Shown here piece by piece: positions 17,021 to 26,823 of a DNA stretch of 64,000 bases. The translations under genes and the position numbers were made by a program. Under the pieces are notes generated by a model. The model saw nothing but the letters and a program-made list of their open reading frames with translations. It did no database searches and was not told where the DNA came from. How positions within the stretch are numbered: position 1 is the first letter of the stretch; each line of letters begins with the position of its first letter. Origin of the DNA: Micromonospora sp. U21. Lineage in GTDB: Bacteria; Actinomycetota; Actinomycetes; Mycobacteriales; Micromonosporaceae. The DNA lies in assembly GCF_018070045.1 (NCBI RefSeq), contig NZ_JAGPYK010000022.1, positions 1-64,000 of the forward strand, in the 5' to 3' direction.

Positions 17021-20000
17021 GTGCTGGTCATCCACGGGCTGTGGTTGCCCGGCGACGGCTCGACCGCCGGCCTCGCGGTCTGGGCCGAGGACAGTGCGGC
17101 GCCGGCCGCCACTGCGCCGCGCTCCGGCCGGGCGCCCCGGGAGCGGCCGCACCCCTTCGCCGCCGGGCACACCGCCCTGGCCACCGCCCTCGCCGACGCC
17201 GCCGAGCCGGCCCGTCCGGACACCGCGCTGCTCACCCTGCCCACCCGGGCCCGCGCGCCGACCGACTCACCCGAGCTGATCCGGACCGCCGTCGAGCCCG
17301 CGACCCGTAACCGGGTCACCCTGGCCCGGTGGCGGGTCCCCGTGCTGGTGTACGCCCCCGACGACGCGCTGGCCCTGCTGCGCGCCCTGGACGAGCTTCC
17401 GGTGGTGCCCGGGACCACCCTGCGCCACCTGGCCGAGCTGGCCGACTTCGCCGCCGACCTGGTGGCCCGGGGCCGTGTCCTCCCCGGCGTCAGCACCACG
17501 GTGCGTGCCCTGCCGGGTGCTGGCACGGCCGGGTCGGGGGACCGACCGGCCGGAGCGTCGTCGGCCGACGCTGGCGTGCAGGTGCCGGCGCTGGCCGTCT
17601 GGCGACCGCTGCTGACCGGCACCGATGCCGCCTGGGCGCGGTCCCTGGCGTTGGCTCTGCCACCAGCCGCCCGAGCCGCCACCGCGCCGGCCGCCACCGC
17701 GCCGACCGCTCCCGGGCAGGACAGCGCCGAGTTGACGGCGGGTGTGCTGGTCGCGGACGCGCTCGACGCGCTGACCGACGCGGCCGCCCGGGCCGCCCTT
17801 GCGACCACTACGCTGGCCCGGGGGTTGCGTCCGGGCGGTCCGGCGCCGGCCTGGTTGGCGGCGCTCGCCGGCCCTCGCCGCGACTTCACGGTCGATCCGG
17901 CGGTGCTGGCGACCCTCCGCGCCGCCCTGGACGTCTGGCAGCGCGACGCCGCCGGCGGCCCCGTCCGGGCCAGCTTCCGCCTGGTGGAGCCGGCGCCCGA
18001 CGAGGTCATCGAGCCGGTCCTGGCGACCCGCCCGCGCCCGGCCGGCACCGCGCCGTCGACGGTCGGAGCCGGCCCGGTCGAGGCCGAGTCGGTCGGTCCG
18101 GGGCTGACCGCGCTGGAGCCGGTCGGGGCTGGGCGGTGGCGGCTGGAGTTCGGCTTGCAGGCGGCCGACGAGCCGGGCCTGCACGTCGACGCCGGGCAGG
18201 TCTGGCGGGCGCCGCAGACGCTCGGGGGCCTGGCCGGCCGCACGGCAAGCCCGCAGGAGACCCTGCTCGCCGAGCTGGGCCGTGCCAGCCGGCTCTGGCC
18301 GGACCTGGACGCCGCGCTGCGCACCGCCGCGCCCGAGGCGATGGAGCTGGACGTCGAAGGTGCGCACCGGTTCCTCAGCGAGGGGGCCCCGGTGCTGCAC
18401 GCCGCCGGCTTCGGTGTGCTGCTGCCCTCCTGGTGGCAGCGCCCGTCGGCGCGGCTCGGCGCTCGGCTGCGTGCCCGCAGCCGGACCGCACCCGGCACGG
18501 TGGCCGGCGCCGACGCCGGCGTCGGGTTGGACGCGCTGGTCGACTACCGCTGGGAGGTGGCGCTCGGCGAGCACCCGCTGTCCGCCGAGGAGTTGGCCGC
18601 GCTGGCCGAGCTGAAGACCCCGCTGGTGCGCCTGCGCGGCCGGTGGGTGGAGCTGGACCCGCGGCGGCTCGCCGCCGGGCTGCGCCTGCTCCGCTCGGCC
18701 GGTGAGCTGACAGTCGCCGACCTGCTCCGCCTCGGGCTGGCCGACGGCGAGGACACTGGCGTGCTGCCGGTGCTGGAGGTGACCGCCGACGGGGCGCTGG
18801 GCGACCTGCTCGCCGGTGCGGTCGAGCGACGGCTCACCCCGCTGGACCCGCCACCGGGCTTCCAGGGCACGCTGCGGCCCTACCAGCGGCGCGGGTTGGC
18901 GTGGCTGGCGTTCCTGCGGTCGCTGGGCCTGGGCGGCGTGCTCGCCGACGACATGGGGCTGGGTAAGACCGTGCAGCTGCTCGCGCTGCTGGCCGGGGAC
19001 CCGCCGGACGCCGGACCGACCCTGCTGGTCTGCCCGATGTCCCTGGTCGGCAACTGGCAGCGGGAGGCGGCGCGGTTCACCCCGGGGCTGCGCGTGCACG
19101 TACACCACGGGGCGGAGCGGGCCCGGGGGGCGGAGTTCACGACGGCCGCGCACGACGCGGACCTGGTCCTGACCACCTACTCGGTGGCCGCCCGCGACGC
19201 CGTCGATCTGGCCGGCATCGACTGGCACCGGGTGGTGGTGGACGAGGCGCAGGCGATCAAGAACGCCTCGACCCGGCAGGCCGAGGCCGTGCGTGCGCTG
19301 CCCGCCCGGCAGCGGGTGGCGGTGACCGGCACGCCGGTCGAGAACCGGCTCGCCGACCTCTGGTCGATCATGCAGTTCGCCAACCCGGGCCTGCTCGGCC
19401 CGGCCGCGACGTTCCGCAAGCGGTTCGCCGAGCCGATCGAGCGGCACGGCGACGCCGAAGCCGCCGAGCGGCTGCGCCGGATCACCGGCCCGTTCGTGCT
19501 GCGCCGGCTCAAGACCGACTCGTCGATCATCTCCGACCTGCCGGAGAAGCTGGAGATGGAGGTGCTCTGCAACCTCACCGCCGAGCAGGCCGCCCTGTAC
19601 CGGGTGGTGGTCGACGACATGCTCGCCCGGATCGAGTCCAGCGACGGCATCGAACGGCGCGGGCTGGTGCTGGCCACCATGACGCGGCTGAAGCAGGTCT
19701 GCAACCACCCGGCCCAGCTGCTGCGGGACGGTTCGCCGCTGGAGGGCCGTTCCGGCAAGCTGGCCCGGCTGACCGAGATCCTGGAAGAGGTGCTGGCGGC
19801 GGGGGAGCGGGCGCTGTTGTTCACCCAGTACGCCGAGTTCGGCGCGATGCTGCGCGGTCACCTGTCCGCGCGGTTCGGCCGGGAGGTGCTGTTCCTGCAC
19901 GGTGGGCTCGGCAAGGCCGAGCGGGACGCCATGGTGCAGCGGTTCCAGTCGGCGGACGGGCCACCGCTGTTCGTCCTCTCGCTGAAGGCCGGCGGCACCG

Positions 20001-20290
20001 GGCTCACCCTGACCGCCGCCAACCATGTCGTGCACGTGGACCGGTGGTGGAACCCGGCGGTGGAGGACCAGGCCACCGACCGGGCGTTCCGGATCGGGCA
20101 GCGGCGGCGGGTGCAGGTCCGCAAGTTCGTCTGCGCCGGCACGGTGGAGGAGAAGGTGGCCGCCCTGATCGCTGACAAGCGCAGCCTCGCCGAGCGGGTG
20201 GTCGGCACCGGCGAGCAGTGGATCACCGAGCTGTCCACCGGGCAGCTGCGCGAGCTGTTCGCCCTGGAGGCCGGGGCGGTGGTGGAGTGA
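17021..20290 (+). CDS. SNF2-family DEAD/DEAH-box helicase
   Basis: This 1089-residue protein is a bacterial Swi2/Snf2 ATPase that probably moves along double-stranded DNA. The N-terminal half (to ~600) is the variable SNF2-associated region. The ATPase core starts with YQRRGLAWLAFL and the Walker A motif DDMGLGKT near residue 643, then DEAQAIKN (motif II) near 740, TGTPVENRL (motif III), and the C-terminal helicase half with VLSLKAGGTGLTLTAAN and DRAFRIGQRRRVQV (motifs V and VI). The GTG at 17021 is chosen for its GAGGGGG site. The stop overlaps the start of the SWIM gene, so the two products are made in coupled fashion and probably act together on DNA. Confidence 0.95.
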   Translation: MLVIHGLWLPGDGSTAGLAVWAEDSAAPAATAPRSGRAPRERPHPFAAGHTALATALADAAEPARPDTALLTLPTRARAPTDSPELIRTAVEPATRNRVTLARWRVPVLVYAPDDALALLRALDELPVVPGTTLRHLAELADFAADLVARGRVLPGVSTTVRALPGAGTAGSGDRPAGASSADAGVQVPALAVWRPLLTGTDAAWARSLALALPPAARAATAPAATAPTAPGQDSAELTAGVLVADALDALTDAAARAALATTTLARGLRPGGPAPAWLAALAGPRRDFTVDPAVLATLRAALDVWQRDAAGGPVRASFRLVEPAPDEVIEPVLATRPRPAGTAPSTVGAGPVEAESVGPGLTALEPVGAGRWRLEFGLQAADEPGLHVDAGQVWRAPQTLGGLAGRTASPQETLLAELGRASRLWPDLDAALRTAAPEAMELDVEGAHRFLSEGAPVLHAAGFGVLLPSWWQRPSARLGARLRARSRTAPGTVAGADAGVGLDALVDYRWEVALGEHPLSAEELAALAELKTPLVRLRGRWVELDPRRLAAGLRLLRSAGELTVADLLRLGLADGEDTGVLPVLEVTADGALGDLLAGAVERRLTPLDPPPGFQGTLRPYQRRGLAWLAFLRSLGLGGVLADDMGLGKTVQLLALLAGDPPDAGPTLLVCPMSLVGNWQREAARFTPGLRVHVHHGAERARGAEFTTAAHDADLVLTTYSVAARDAVDLAGIDWHRVVVDEAQAIKNASTRQAEAVRALPARQRVAVTGTPVENRLADLWSIMQFANPGLLGPAATFRKRFAEPIERHGDAEAAERLRRITGPFVLRRLKTDSSIISDLPEKLEMEVLCNLTAEQAALYRVVVDDMLARIESSDGIERRGLVLATMTRLKQVCNHPAQLLRDGSPLEGRSGKLARLTEILEEVLAAGERALLFTQYAEFGAMLRGHLSARFGREVLFLHGGLGKAERDAMVQRFQSADGPPLFVLSLKAGGTGLTLTAANHVVHVDRWWNPAVEDQATDRAFRIGQRRRVQVRKFVCAGTVEEKVAALIADKRSLAERVVGTGEQWITELSTGQLRELFALEAGAVVE

Positions 20291-21219
20291 GCACCGACCG
20301 GTTTGCCGACTACGGGCGCCCCCGTCGCGTCGACGGCGGCCTGCGGGCGCGCAGCGCCCGGGGCGCGATCGGCCGGTCCTGGTGGTCCCGGCGCTTCCTG
20401 GAGGTGCTGGAGTCGTTCGCGCTCGGCACCCGGCTGACCCGGGGCCGGTCGTACGCGCGGGCCGGTCAGGTGCTCCGGCTCGACATCGCGCCCGGGCGGG
20501 TCAGCGCCGTGGTGCAGGGCTCCCGGCCGCAGCCGTACCAGGTCTCCATCGCGCTGGCGCCGTTCCCGGCCGCGCTCTGGTCCCGGATCGAGGCGGAGCT
20601 GGCCGGGCAGGCGTTCTTCAGCGCCCGGCTGCTCGCCGGGGACCTCCCCGACGAGCTGGAGGAGCTGTTCGCCGCCGCCGGCGCACCGCTCTTCCCGGCC
20701 GGCGTGGACGAGCTGACCCAGCGGTGCAGCTGCCCCGACTTCGCGGTGCCGTGCAAGCACCTCGCGGCCACCTTCTACCTGCTGGCCGAGGCGTTCGACG
20801 CGGACCCGTTCGAGCTGCTGCACTGGCGTGGCCGGGCGCGCGCGGAACTGCTCGAGCGGCTCCGGGTCCGGCGGGCCGAGGCCACCGGCGCCGAGCTGCC
20901 GCCCGGGCCGATCACCGCCTCGCCCGCGGACGTGGACCTCGAGTTCACTTCGGACGAATCGGGGTCCGCTGTGGACATCGCGGTGTCCGCGGTCGGCGCG
21001 GCTCGGGCGCTCGCCGGGCTGTCGGCGACCCCGCTGGCGGAGGCGGTGGACCGTTTCTGGCTGCCACCGGTGCCGTTGCCCGACCGGCCGCCCAGGCTGG
21101 CGACCGGGCCGGATCTGCTGCTGCGCCAGCTCGGCCCGCCGGCGCCGGCCATCGGCGGGCCGGGACTGCTCGAACGGCTGCGCCGGGCGTACCGGGCGTT
21201 CGGCCCGGCCGACCGGTGA
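20287..21219 (+). CDS. SWIM zinc-finger protein
   Basis: The 310-residue protein carries one SWIM finger, CSCPDFAVPCKH, at about residues 147-158, of the CxCxnCxH type that binds DNA or protein. The N-terminal part (WWSRRFLEVLES, SYARAGQVL) is typical of bacterial SWIM proteins encoded next to SNF2 helicases. Its GTG start overlaps the helicase stop in a GTGA arrangement, so it is translationally coupled. It is probably a partner subunit guiding the helicase. The process served (repair, transcription or defence) is not known. Confidence 0.92.
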   Translation: MSTDRFADYGRPRRVDGGLRARSARGAIGRSWWSRRFLEVLESFALGTRLTRGRSYARAGQVLRLDIAPGRVSAVVQGSRPQPYQVSIALAPFPAALWSRIEAELAGQAFFSARLLAGDLPDELEELFAAAGAPLFPAGVDELTQRCSCPDFAVPCKHLAATFYLLAEAFDADPFELLHWRGRARAELLERLRVRRAEATGAELPPGPITASPADVDLEFTSDESGSAVDIAVSAVGAARALAGLSATPLAEAVDRFWLPPVPLPDRPPRLATGPDLLLRQLGPPAPAIGGPGLLERLRRAYRAFGPADR

Positions 21220-21223
21220 GCCG

Positions 21224-21481
21224 TTACGTCCAGCGGCGTCGGAACCGCCACATGATCGCGGCGTTCGCCACCAGCACCACCGCGCAGATCGCGCCGGCCA
21301 GGCGACCGGCGAACACGGTCATCGCCGGCAGTGACGCCCACAGCACGATGGTCAACAACATCAGGTAACGGCCCCTGCGGGCCCGGACCCGATGGTCCAG
21401 CCGGTTGAAGAAAGCCGGGTCGCTCTCCCGGAGCTGACGGGTGATCTGGTCGAACCTGCGCTGATCCTCTTTGCTGAGCAT
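21224..21481 (-). CDS. DUF3040 family small membrane protein
   Basis: The 85-residue protein starts MLSKEDQRRFDQITRQL, the standard opening of actinobacterial DUF3040 proteins, and has two membrane helices around residues 42-75. Function is unknown; most family members sit near cell-envelope genes. It converges on the SWIM gene with only 4 nt between them. Confidence 0.85.
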   Translation of the reverse strand: MLSKEDQRRFDQITRQLRESDPAFFNRLDHRVRARRGRYLMLLTIVLWASLPAMTVFAGRLAGAICAVVLVANAAIMWRFRRRWT

Positions 21482-21912
21482 GGCGCTGCCTTCCCCTCAC
21501 GCGTTCAGCGGTTCGGCGGCATACCCGCTGTGGCGGCGGCTCACGCTCACCCGTTGCTGCTACTTTTCCCCCGCGCGAGGACGCCTCACGTCCGGCTTAT
21601 CCGAACCTTAAGTTTGCCTGTGGTGGTGAACGGCTCGGAAAGTGTCGCGTACGGCGGCGTGGCCCGATCCGTACCCGGTTGGCGTGCGTCCGCCCTGCTG
21701 GGAAGGTCCGGGCCCGACGCCGGTGCACGGCACGCGGGCGATGCGGCGCTGAGGGCTGTCTTAAGTGCCCTCACGAGGGCGTTCAACCCGCCTTGAAGGC
21801 GCCTGAGCGCTTGGTTACCTTGCCGTAGCAACCCCCTCAGGCAACAGTCGCCGCACCTGCCGCACCTGCCCGGTCGCAGCTTCCGGCGCTCTTCAGAAAT
21901 CGGGATTGGTAC
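21482..21912. promoter_or_regulatory. 431-nt intergenic region before the DUF1800 operon
   Basis: This gap holds the promoters of the divergent DUF3040 gene and of the five-gene electron-transfer operon. At 21767-21780 there is a perfect hairpin (GCCCTC-AC-GAGGGC), and the same GCCCTC arm can instead pair with GAGGGC at 21751-21756, so two exclusive stems are possible. CTTAAG occurs at 21607 and 21760. I see no convincing ORF. The gap is longer than others nearby and could hold operators or a leader. Confidence 0.4.
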
Positions 21913-24006
21913 ATGGCCGACCAGAATGTGCCACCACGTCGACCGCGGGACGACCGCGGCTGGGACGGACGCCAGCACCACACCTCGGACGGGTACGGCG
22001 ACCACAACGCGTCTGCGCCGTACGGGTACGACTCGCCCCACCCCTACCAGGGCGGCCACCCAGCCCAGGCCGACCCGCGTGAGCAGTACGCCGACGGGTA
22101 CGTACACGCCGGACAGCCCGCACCCGCACCGCGTGGGCCGCAGTGGGTCGGCCCGGAAGGCCTTGGCCGTCCCGCCCCGTCCCGCCCGGCCGGCACCGGA
22201 CTGCCCACCCTGGACGATGACGACGAGCCCGGCCGCAAGGTCGGTCGCCGCAGGGCCATCGTCGCGCTCAGCGGCACCGCCGCCGTCGTCGCCGGTGGCG
22301 CGGCGCTCGCCATGACCCCGCAGTTCCGCGGCCTCTTCGGCGACGACGCGGTGGCCGACGCGACCGGCAGCACCGTCACCGACGGCACCGCGGCCCGGCC
22401 CAGCGGCCAGCAGCCCAGCACGGTGCGCACCTACACCGAGCAGAACGAGAGCTACATGGGCTCGCGGGCCGGTGAGGCGCTGAAGAAGAACGCGCCCTCC
22501 GGTGGACGGACGTTCTCCGGCCCGGCCACCGCCGCGGCGGAGACCAAGGTGACCGTCAAGACGGTGCTGGCCAAGGACCCGATCCTGCACCTGGCCCGGC
22601 GGGCCACCTTCGGGGCGACGCCCGCGGTGGTCGCCGACATCAAGAAGCTCGGCATCGACGGCTGGATCCGCGCTCAGCTCGACCCGGACAAGATCGAGCC
22701 GAGCAAGGCCGAGCTGAAGCTCGCCGAGCTGCCCACGCAGAAGCTCTCGGTGCAGCAGCTGCGCGACCAGCGGGACAAGCTCAACGAGCAGGGCGCCCAG
22801 CCCGAGCGGGAGATGATCGACGCCACCCTGGCCCGGCAGATCTGGTCGAAGCGCCAGCTGTTCGAGGTGATGGTCGACTTCTGGAACGACTTCCTGCACG
22901 TCGCCGCGGAATTCGACGGCGGCGAGGTGTACCGCAACTCGTTCGACAAGGACGTGGTGCGGGCGCACGCGCTGGGCAGCTACCCGGAGATGCTGGTCGC
23001 CGCGAACAAGCACCCCGCACTGCTGATCTACCTGAACCAGAAGGACTCCCGCAAGGACGCGATCAACGAGAACCTCGCCCGGGAGAACCTCGAGCTCTAC
23101 TCGGTCGGCGTGGACGGCGGCTACAAGGAGCCGGACGTGCGCCAGGCGGCCATGCTCCAGACCGGTCGCGGCGTCGAGGACGGCAAGTACGTCTTCAAGC
23201 CCGAGCAGCACTACGTCGGCAAGGTGAAGATCCTCGGCTTCACGCACGCCAACAACTCGGCGGACCCGAAGAAGGCCGAAGCGGCGATCGACCAGTACAT
23301 CACCTACATCGCGCTGCACCCGTCGACCGCGAAGTACGTGGCGCAGAGCCTGGCGACCCGGTTCGTCTCGGACACCCCGCCGAAGTCCCTCGTGGACCGG
23401 CTGGCGAAGACGTACACCACCAACAACGGCCTGATCAAGCCGGTGTTGATGGCCCTGTTCAGCTCCTCGGAGTTCTGGGCCGCGGTCGGCCAGAAGGTAC
23501 GCCGGCCGATGGAGTACCTGGTCTCCACGTACCGCGTTCTGGGCGTCTCGCCGGACCCGTCGCCGAAGCAGGACAACGGCGACAACAAGCGCACCCCGTT
23601 CGCCCGCGGCCTGCGGCAGATTTACGACAAGCTGCGCGAGCTGGGCCAGTACCCGATGGGCCAGCCCACCCCGGACGGCTACCCGGACGTCTACGTCGCC
23701 TGGACCTCGGCCGGCACCATGGTCAACGGCTGGAACGAGGCCGGCGAGATCCTGGCCGGCTACCGCACCGCCTTCACGTACACGGCGCCGGAGAAGCTGG
23801 TCGCCAAGCCGCCGGCGACCGCCGGGGCGTACGTGGACGCGCTGGCCCAGCGGCTGGTGAACCAGAAGCTGAGCGCCCGGGAGAAGAACCTGATCCTCGG
23901 TGTGGCCGGCCTGCCGGCGAGCGCCAAGGTCGATGCCACGTTCAACGGGGCCATCACCGCCGTCGCGCGGGCGATCCTCGCGTCCCCCCAGCACCACCTC
24001 CGGTGA
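21913..24006 (+). CDS. DUF1800 domain protein with Tat-like signal
   Basis: The 697-residue protein opens with about 105 hydrophilic residues rich in Asp, Gly, His and Pro. A twin-arginine-like signal follows at about residues 110-130 (GRRRAIVALSGTAAVVAGG). The exported part is a DUF1800 domain, recognised by LARRATFGATP, the NENLARENLELYSVGVDGGY block and FVSDTPPKSLVDRLA. The family has no established biochemical role but almost always pairs with DUF1501, as here. The N-terminal extension before the signal is unusual in length and would stay in the cytoplasm. The start is the ATG that begins the hydrophilic region. It is first in a five-gene operon. Confidence 0.88.
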   Translation: MADQNVPPRRPRDDRGWDGRQHHTSDGYGDHNASAPYGYDSPHPYQGGHPAQADPREQYADGYVHAGQPAPAPRGPQWVGPEGLGRPAPSRPAGTGLPTLDDDDEPGRKVGRRRAIVALSGTAAVVAGGAALAMTPQFRGLFGDDAVADATGSTVTDGTAARPSGQQPSTVRTYTEQNESYMGSRAGEALKKNAPSGGRTFSGPATAAAETKVTVKTVLAKDPILHLARRATFGATPAVVADIKKLGIDGWIRAQLDPDKIEPSKAELKLAELPTQKLSVQQLRDQRDKLNEQGAQPEREMIDATLARQIWSKRQLFEVMVDFWNDFLHVAAEFDGGEVYRNSFDKDVVRAHALGSYPEMLVAANKHPALLIYLNQKDSRKDAINENLARENLELYSVGVDGGYKEPDVRQAAMLQTGRGVEDGKYVFKPEQHYVGKVKILGFTHANNSADPKKAEAAIDQYITYIALHPSTAKYVAQSLATRFVSDTPPKSLVDRLAKTYTTNNGLIKPVLMALFSSSEFWAAVGQKVRRPMEYLVSTYRVLGVSPDPSPKQDNGDNKRTPFARGLRQIYDKLRELGQYPMGQPTPDGYPDVYVAWTSAGTMVNGWNEAGEILAGYRTAFTYTAPEKLVAKPPATAGAYVDALAQRLVNQKLSAREKNLILGVAGLPASAKVDATFNGAITAVARAILASPQHHLR

Positions 24007-24014
24007 GGCACCCG

Positions 24015-25397
24015 ATGGAGAAGACTGTGTACAACTCTTTCCCCCTGCACCCCGAATGCCGCGACCTGCGGCGGCTGGCCGACAACCCGGCCGAGGCGCT
24101 GCTGCGGGCGGAGGCCGACCTGGTCGCCGCCGAGAACGCCGCCGAGGCCGACCGCTACCGCACCCTGGAGGACCTGGAGGAGGCCCAGCAGGACGGTCGC
24201 GGCGTCACCCGACGGACCTTCGTCGCCGGTGCCGCGGCCACCGCCACCGCGCTGGCCACCGCCCAGTTCGTCACCACCTCGGCGTCGTTCGCGGCGACCA
24301 AGACCGGCACCCTGATCCACGTCTTCCTCTACGGCGGGCTGGACGGGCTGAGCCTGATCGCGCCGGACAACGACCCGGTGCTCGCCAAGGCCCGCCCTGA
24401 CCTGCTGCTCGGCAACGACTCGCTGGCCGTGGGCCGCGGCTTCAAGCTGACCAGCGCGTTCAAGCCGCTGGAGCAGTGGCTCAAGGCCGGCCAGTTGGGC
24501 TTCATCCCGGCGGTCTCCGACGAGCGGCTGTCCCGCAGCCACTTCCAGGCCGCGGACGCCTGCAACCTCGGTGGGCTGCCCAACGAGACCGGCGGCCGGG
24601 GCTGGCTGGACGGGCTGGTCGACAACCTCGGCAAGGGCACCGCGTTCCGCAGCGTCGGCGTCGGCAGCACCCTGCCCCGTTCGCTGGTCGGCAACAACGG
24701 CGCGCTCTCGCTGAACAACGTCGGTTCGCTGCGACTCAACGGTGACGACCGGTTCCGGGCCGCCACCGAGAAGGCCATCAAGGGGCTCTTCACCGGGATC
24801 AACCACCCGGTCGAGGAAGCCGTGCAGGAGGGCATGGGCGCGCTGGCCACCGCGCAGAAGCTCGCCGCCAAGCCGTACCAGCCCGCCGCGGGCGTCGAGT
24901 ACGAGGGCGTCGGCAACGCGTTCAAGCAGCTGGCCCGGCTGATCAAGGGCGGCGCGAACGTCCGGGTCGCGACCGTGGGGATGGGTGGCTACGACACCCA
25001 CGAGAATCAGGGCACCCGCGACGGCGGTCAGCTGCACCGTCGGCTGAACGAGCTGGCCAGCGCGATGGCCGCGTTCTTCACCGACCTCGGCCCGCAGGCC
25101 GCCGACGTGACGATCATGGTGTCCAGCGAGTTCGGCCGGCGGGTCGGCTCCAACAGCGGCGGCACCGACCACGGGCACGGCGGGGTGGTCACCCTGCTGT
25201 CGGGCAAGAAGCTGGCCGGCTCGCTGCTCGGCACCTGGAACGGCCTGGACAAGCTCGACTCCGGTGACGTGCCGGAGTACAACAACATGTTCAACGTCTA
25301 TGGCGCGGTGGCCCAGGGCCGGTTCGGGCTCACCAACGCGGAGGTGGACAAGGTCTTCCCCCGCCAGAAGTACGCCCCGATGAAGCTGTACGCGTGA
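24015..25397 (+). CDS. DUF1501 domain protein, Tat-exported
   Basis: The 460-residue protein has a Tat signal starting at about residue 65 (GVTRRTFVAGAAATATALA) after a short cytoplasmic leader. The mature part is a DUF1501 domain, related to the alkaline-phosphatase/sulfatase fold, with FLYGGLDGLSLI, SEFGRRVGSNSGGTDHGHGG and FPRQKYAP. No enzymatic activity is established for the family. The ATG at 24015 is preferred because GTGAGG lies seven bases upstream; a GTG at 24003 overlapping the previous stop is also possible. It pairs with DUF1800 and overlaps the next gene by four bases. Confidence 0.9.
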   Translation: MEKTVYNSFPLHPECRDLRRLADNPAEALLRAEADLVAAENAAEADRYRTLEDLEEAQQDGRGVTRRTFVAGAAATATALATAQFVTTSASFAATKTGTLIHVFLYGGLDGLSLIAPDNDPVLAKARPDLLLGNDSLAVGRGFKLTSAFKPLEQWLKAGQLGFIPAVSDERLSRSHFQAADACNLGGLPNETGGRGWLDGLVDNLGKGTAFRSVGVGSTLPRSLVGNNGALSLNNVGSLRLNGDDRFRAATEKAIKGLFTGINHPVEEAVQEGMGALATAQKLAAKPYQPAAGVEYEGVGNAFKQLARLIKGGANVRVATVGMGGYDTHENQGTRDGGQLHRRLNELASAMAAFFTDLGPQAADVTIMVSSEFGRRVGSNSGGTDHGHGGVVTLLSGKKLAGSLLGTWNGLDKLDSGDVPEYNNMFNVYGAVAQGRFGLTNAEVDKVFPRQKYAPMKLYA

Positions 25398-26812
25398 CGT
25401 ATTCGCACACCCACGCCGCCGGCCGCCGCACCGGGACCACGTCCCGGCACGGCGGCCGGTCGGCTGCCCCCGCACCCCCGCAGACCCCGCCCCGGCGCGG
25501 CCCCGGCGGCCGGCGGTTGCTGGCCGCGCTGCTCCTGGTCGGCCTGCTCGCCAGCGTGCTGCCGTGGTGGCTGGGGACCCCCGCCGGCTCGCTGCGGACC
25601 ACCGCGGCGACCCTGACGGCCGCCGGCCGGATCACCGGCCTGGTCGCCGGCTACCTGCTGCTGGTGCAGGTGCTGATGATGAGCCGCCTACCGGTGCTGG
25701 AGCGGTGGATCGGCGGCGAGCAGCTGGCCCGCTGGCACCGCGACATCGGCGCCACCCTGCTGGTCGCCGTGCTGGCGCACGTGTCGCTGACCCTGGTCGG
25801 CTACGCGGACCTGCGTAACCAGTCGGTCCTCGCCGAGGTCGGCACGCTGCTCGGCGACTACGAGGACATGGTCTCCGCGTTCGTCGCCGCCGGCATCATG
25901 GTGCTCGTCGGGTTCACCAGCATCCGGGCGATCCGGCGGGCGCTGCCCTACGAGCTGTGGCACCTGCTGCACCTGTCCAGCTACCTGGTGCTGCTGCTCG
26001 GCTTCGGGCACCAGTTCTCCCACGGCGCGCAGCTGTACAGGCCCGGCCCGGTGCGCACCGGCTGGATCGCCCTCTACCTGCTGGTGGTCGCCGCCCTGCT
26101 GTGGGGTCGGGTGATCGCGCCGCTCGCGTTCAACCTGCGGTATCGGCTGCGGGTCGCCGACGTGGTCGCGGAGAGCCCCGACACGATCTCCATCTACCTC
26201 ACCGGCGAGCGGCTGGACCGGCTGGCGATGCTCGGCGGACAGTACTTCCGCTGGCGCTTCCTCACCCGGGGCTGCTGGTGGCAGTCGCACCCGTTCTCCG
26301 TCTCCGCGGCGGCCAACGCCCGCTGGCTGCGGCTCACCGTCAAGGTGGTCGGCGCGCACACCGCCGCCCTGCGCGACCTGGAACCGGGCACCTGGGTCTG
26401 GGCGGAGGGCCCGTCGGGCACCTTCACCGCCGCGCACCGGGTCCGCGACCGGGCACTGCTGATCGCCGGCGGCAGCGGCATCACGCCGATCCGGGCCATG
26501 CTGGAGGAGTTGCCGCCGGGCGCCGCGCTGATCTACCGGGCCCGTACCCCGGCCGACGTGCTGCTCAGCCGGGAACTGGACTGGCTGGCCCAGGCCCGGG
26601 ACACCTCGATCTGGTACGTCATCGGCTCCCGCGACGACCCCGGCCCCCGCCAGCTGATGAGCCCGGACGGGCTGCGTCAACTGGTGCCCGACGTGGCCCG
26701 GCGCGACGTCTACCTCTGCGGGCCGCCCGGCCTCGTCGAGCAGTCGGTGCGGGCGTTGCGCCGGGCCGGCGTGCCCCGCCGACAGATCCACCTGGCCACC
26801 TTCGAGCTGTAG
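25394..26812 (+). CDS. Ferric-reductase-like flavocytochrome with FAD/NAD(P) domain
   Basis: The 472-residue membrane protein has about six helices in its first 230 residues. These contain paired His residues suited to two b haems (RWHRDIGATLL with LAHVSL, and ELWHLLHLSSY with GFGHQFSHG). A flavodoxin-reductase-like part follows: FAD region GGQYFRWRF and HPFSVSA, NAD(P) region GGSGITPIRAM and a C-terminal CGPPGLV. The protein should carry electrons from cytoplasmic NAD(P)H across the membrane. The GTG start overlaps the DUF1501 stop. It is placed right before an FMN-binding exported protein and an ApbE flavin transferase, a typical electron-transfer set. Confidence 0.92.
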   Translation: MTYSHTHAAGRRTGTTSRHGGRSAAPAPPQTPPRRGPGGRRLLAALLLVGLLASVLPWWLGTPAGSLRTTAATLTAAGRITGLVAGYLLLVQVLMMSRLPVLERWIGGEQLARWHRDIGATLLVAVLAHVSLTLVGYADLRNQSVLAEVGTLLGDYEDMVSAFVAAGIMVLVGFTSIRAIRRALPYELWHLLHLSSYLVLLLGFGHQFSHGAQLYRPGPVRTGWIALYLLVVAALLWGRVIAPLAFNLRYRLRVADVVAESPDTISIYLTGERLDRLAMLGGQYFRWRFLTRGCWWQSHPFSVSAAANARWLRLTVKVVGAHTAALRDLEPGTWVWAEGPSGTFTAAHRVRDRALLIAGGSGITPIRAMLEELPPGAALIYRARTPADVLLSRELDWLAQARDTSIWYVIGSRDDPGPRQLMSPDGLRQLVPDVARRDVYLCGPPGLVEQSVRALRRAGVPRRQIHLATFEL

Positions 26813-26823
26813 GAAGGCATCGC

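Noticed and set aside
17267..20035. 922-codon minus-strand ORF opposite the SNF2 gene
   Set aside because: His/Gln/Arg/Gly-rich with no family pattern; the helicase motifs on the plus strand explain the region.
21586..23997. 803-codon minus-strand ORF opposite DUF1800
   Set aside because: Low-complexity Val/Arg/Gly/Leu translation; DUF1800 is well supported.
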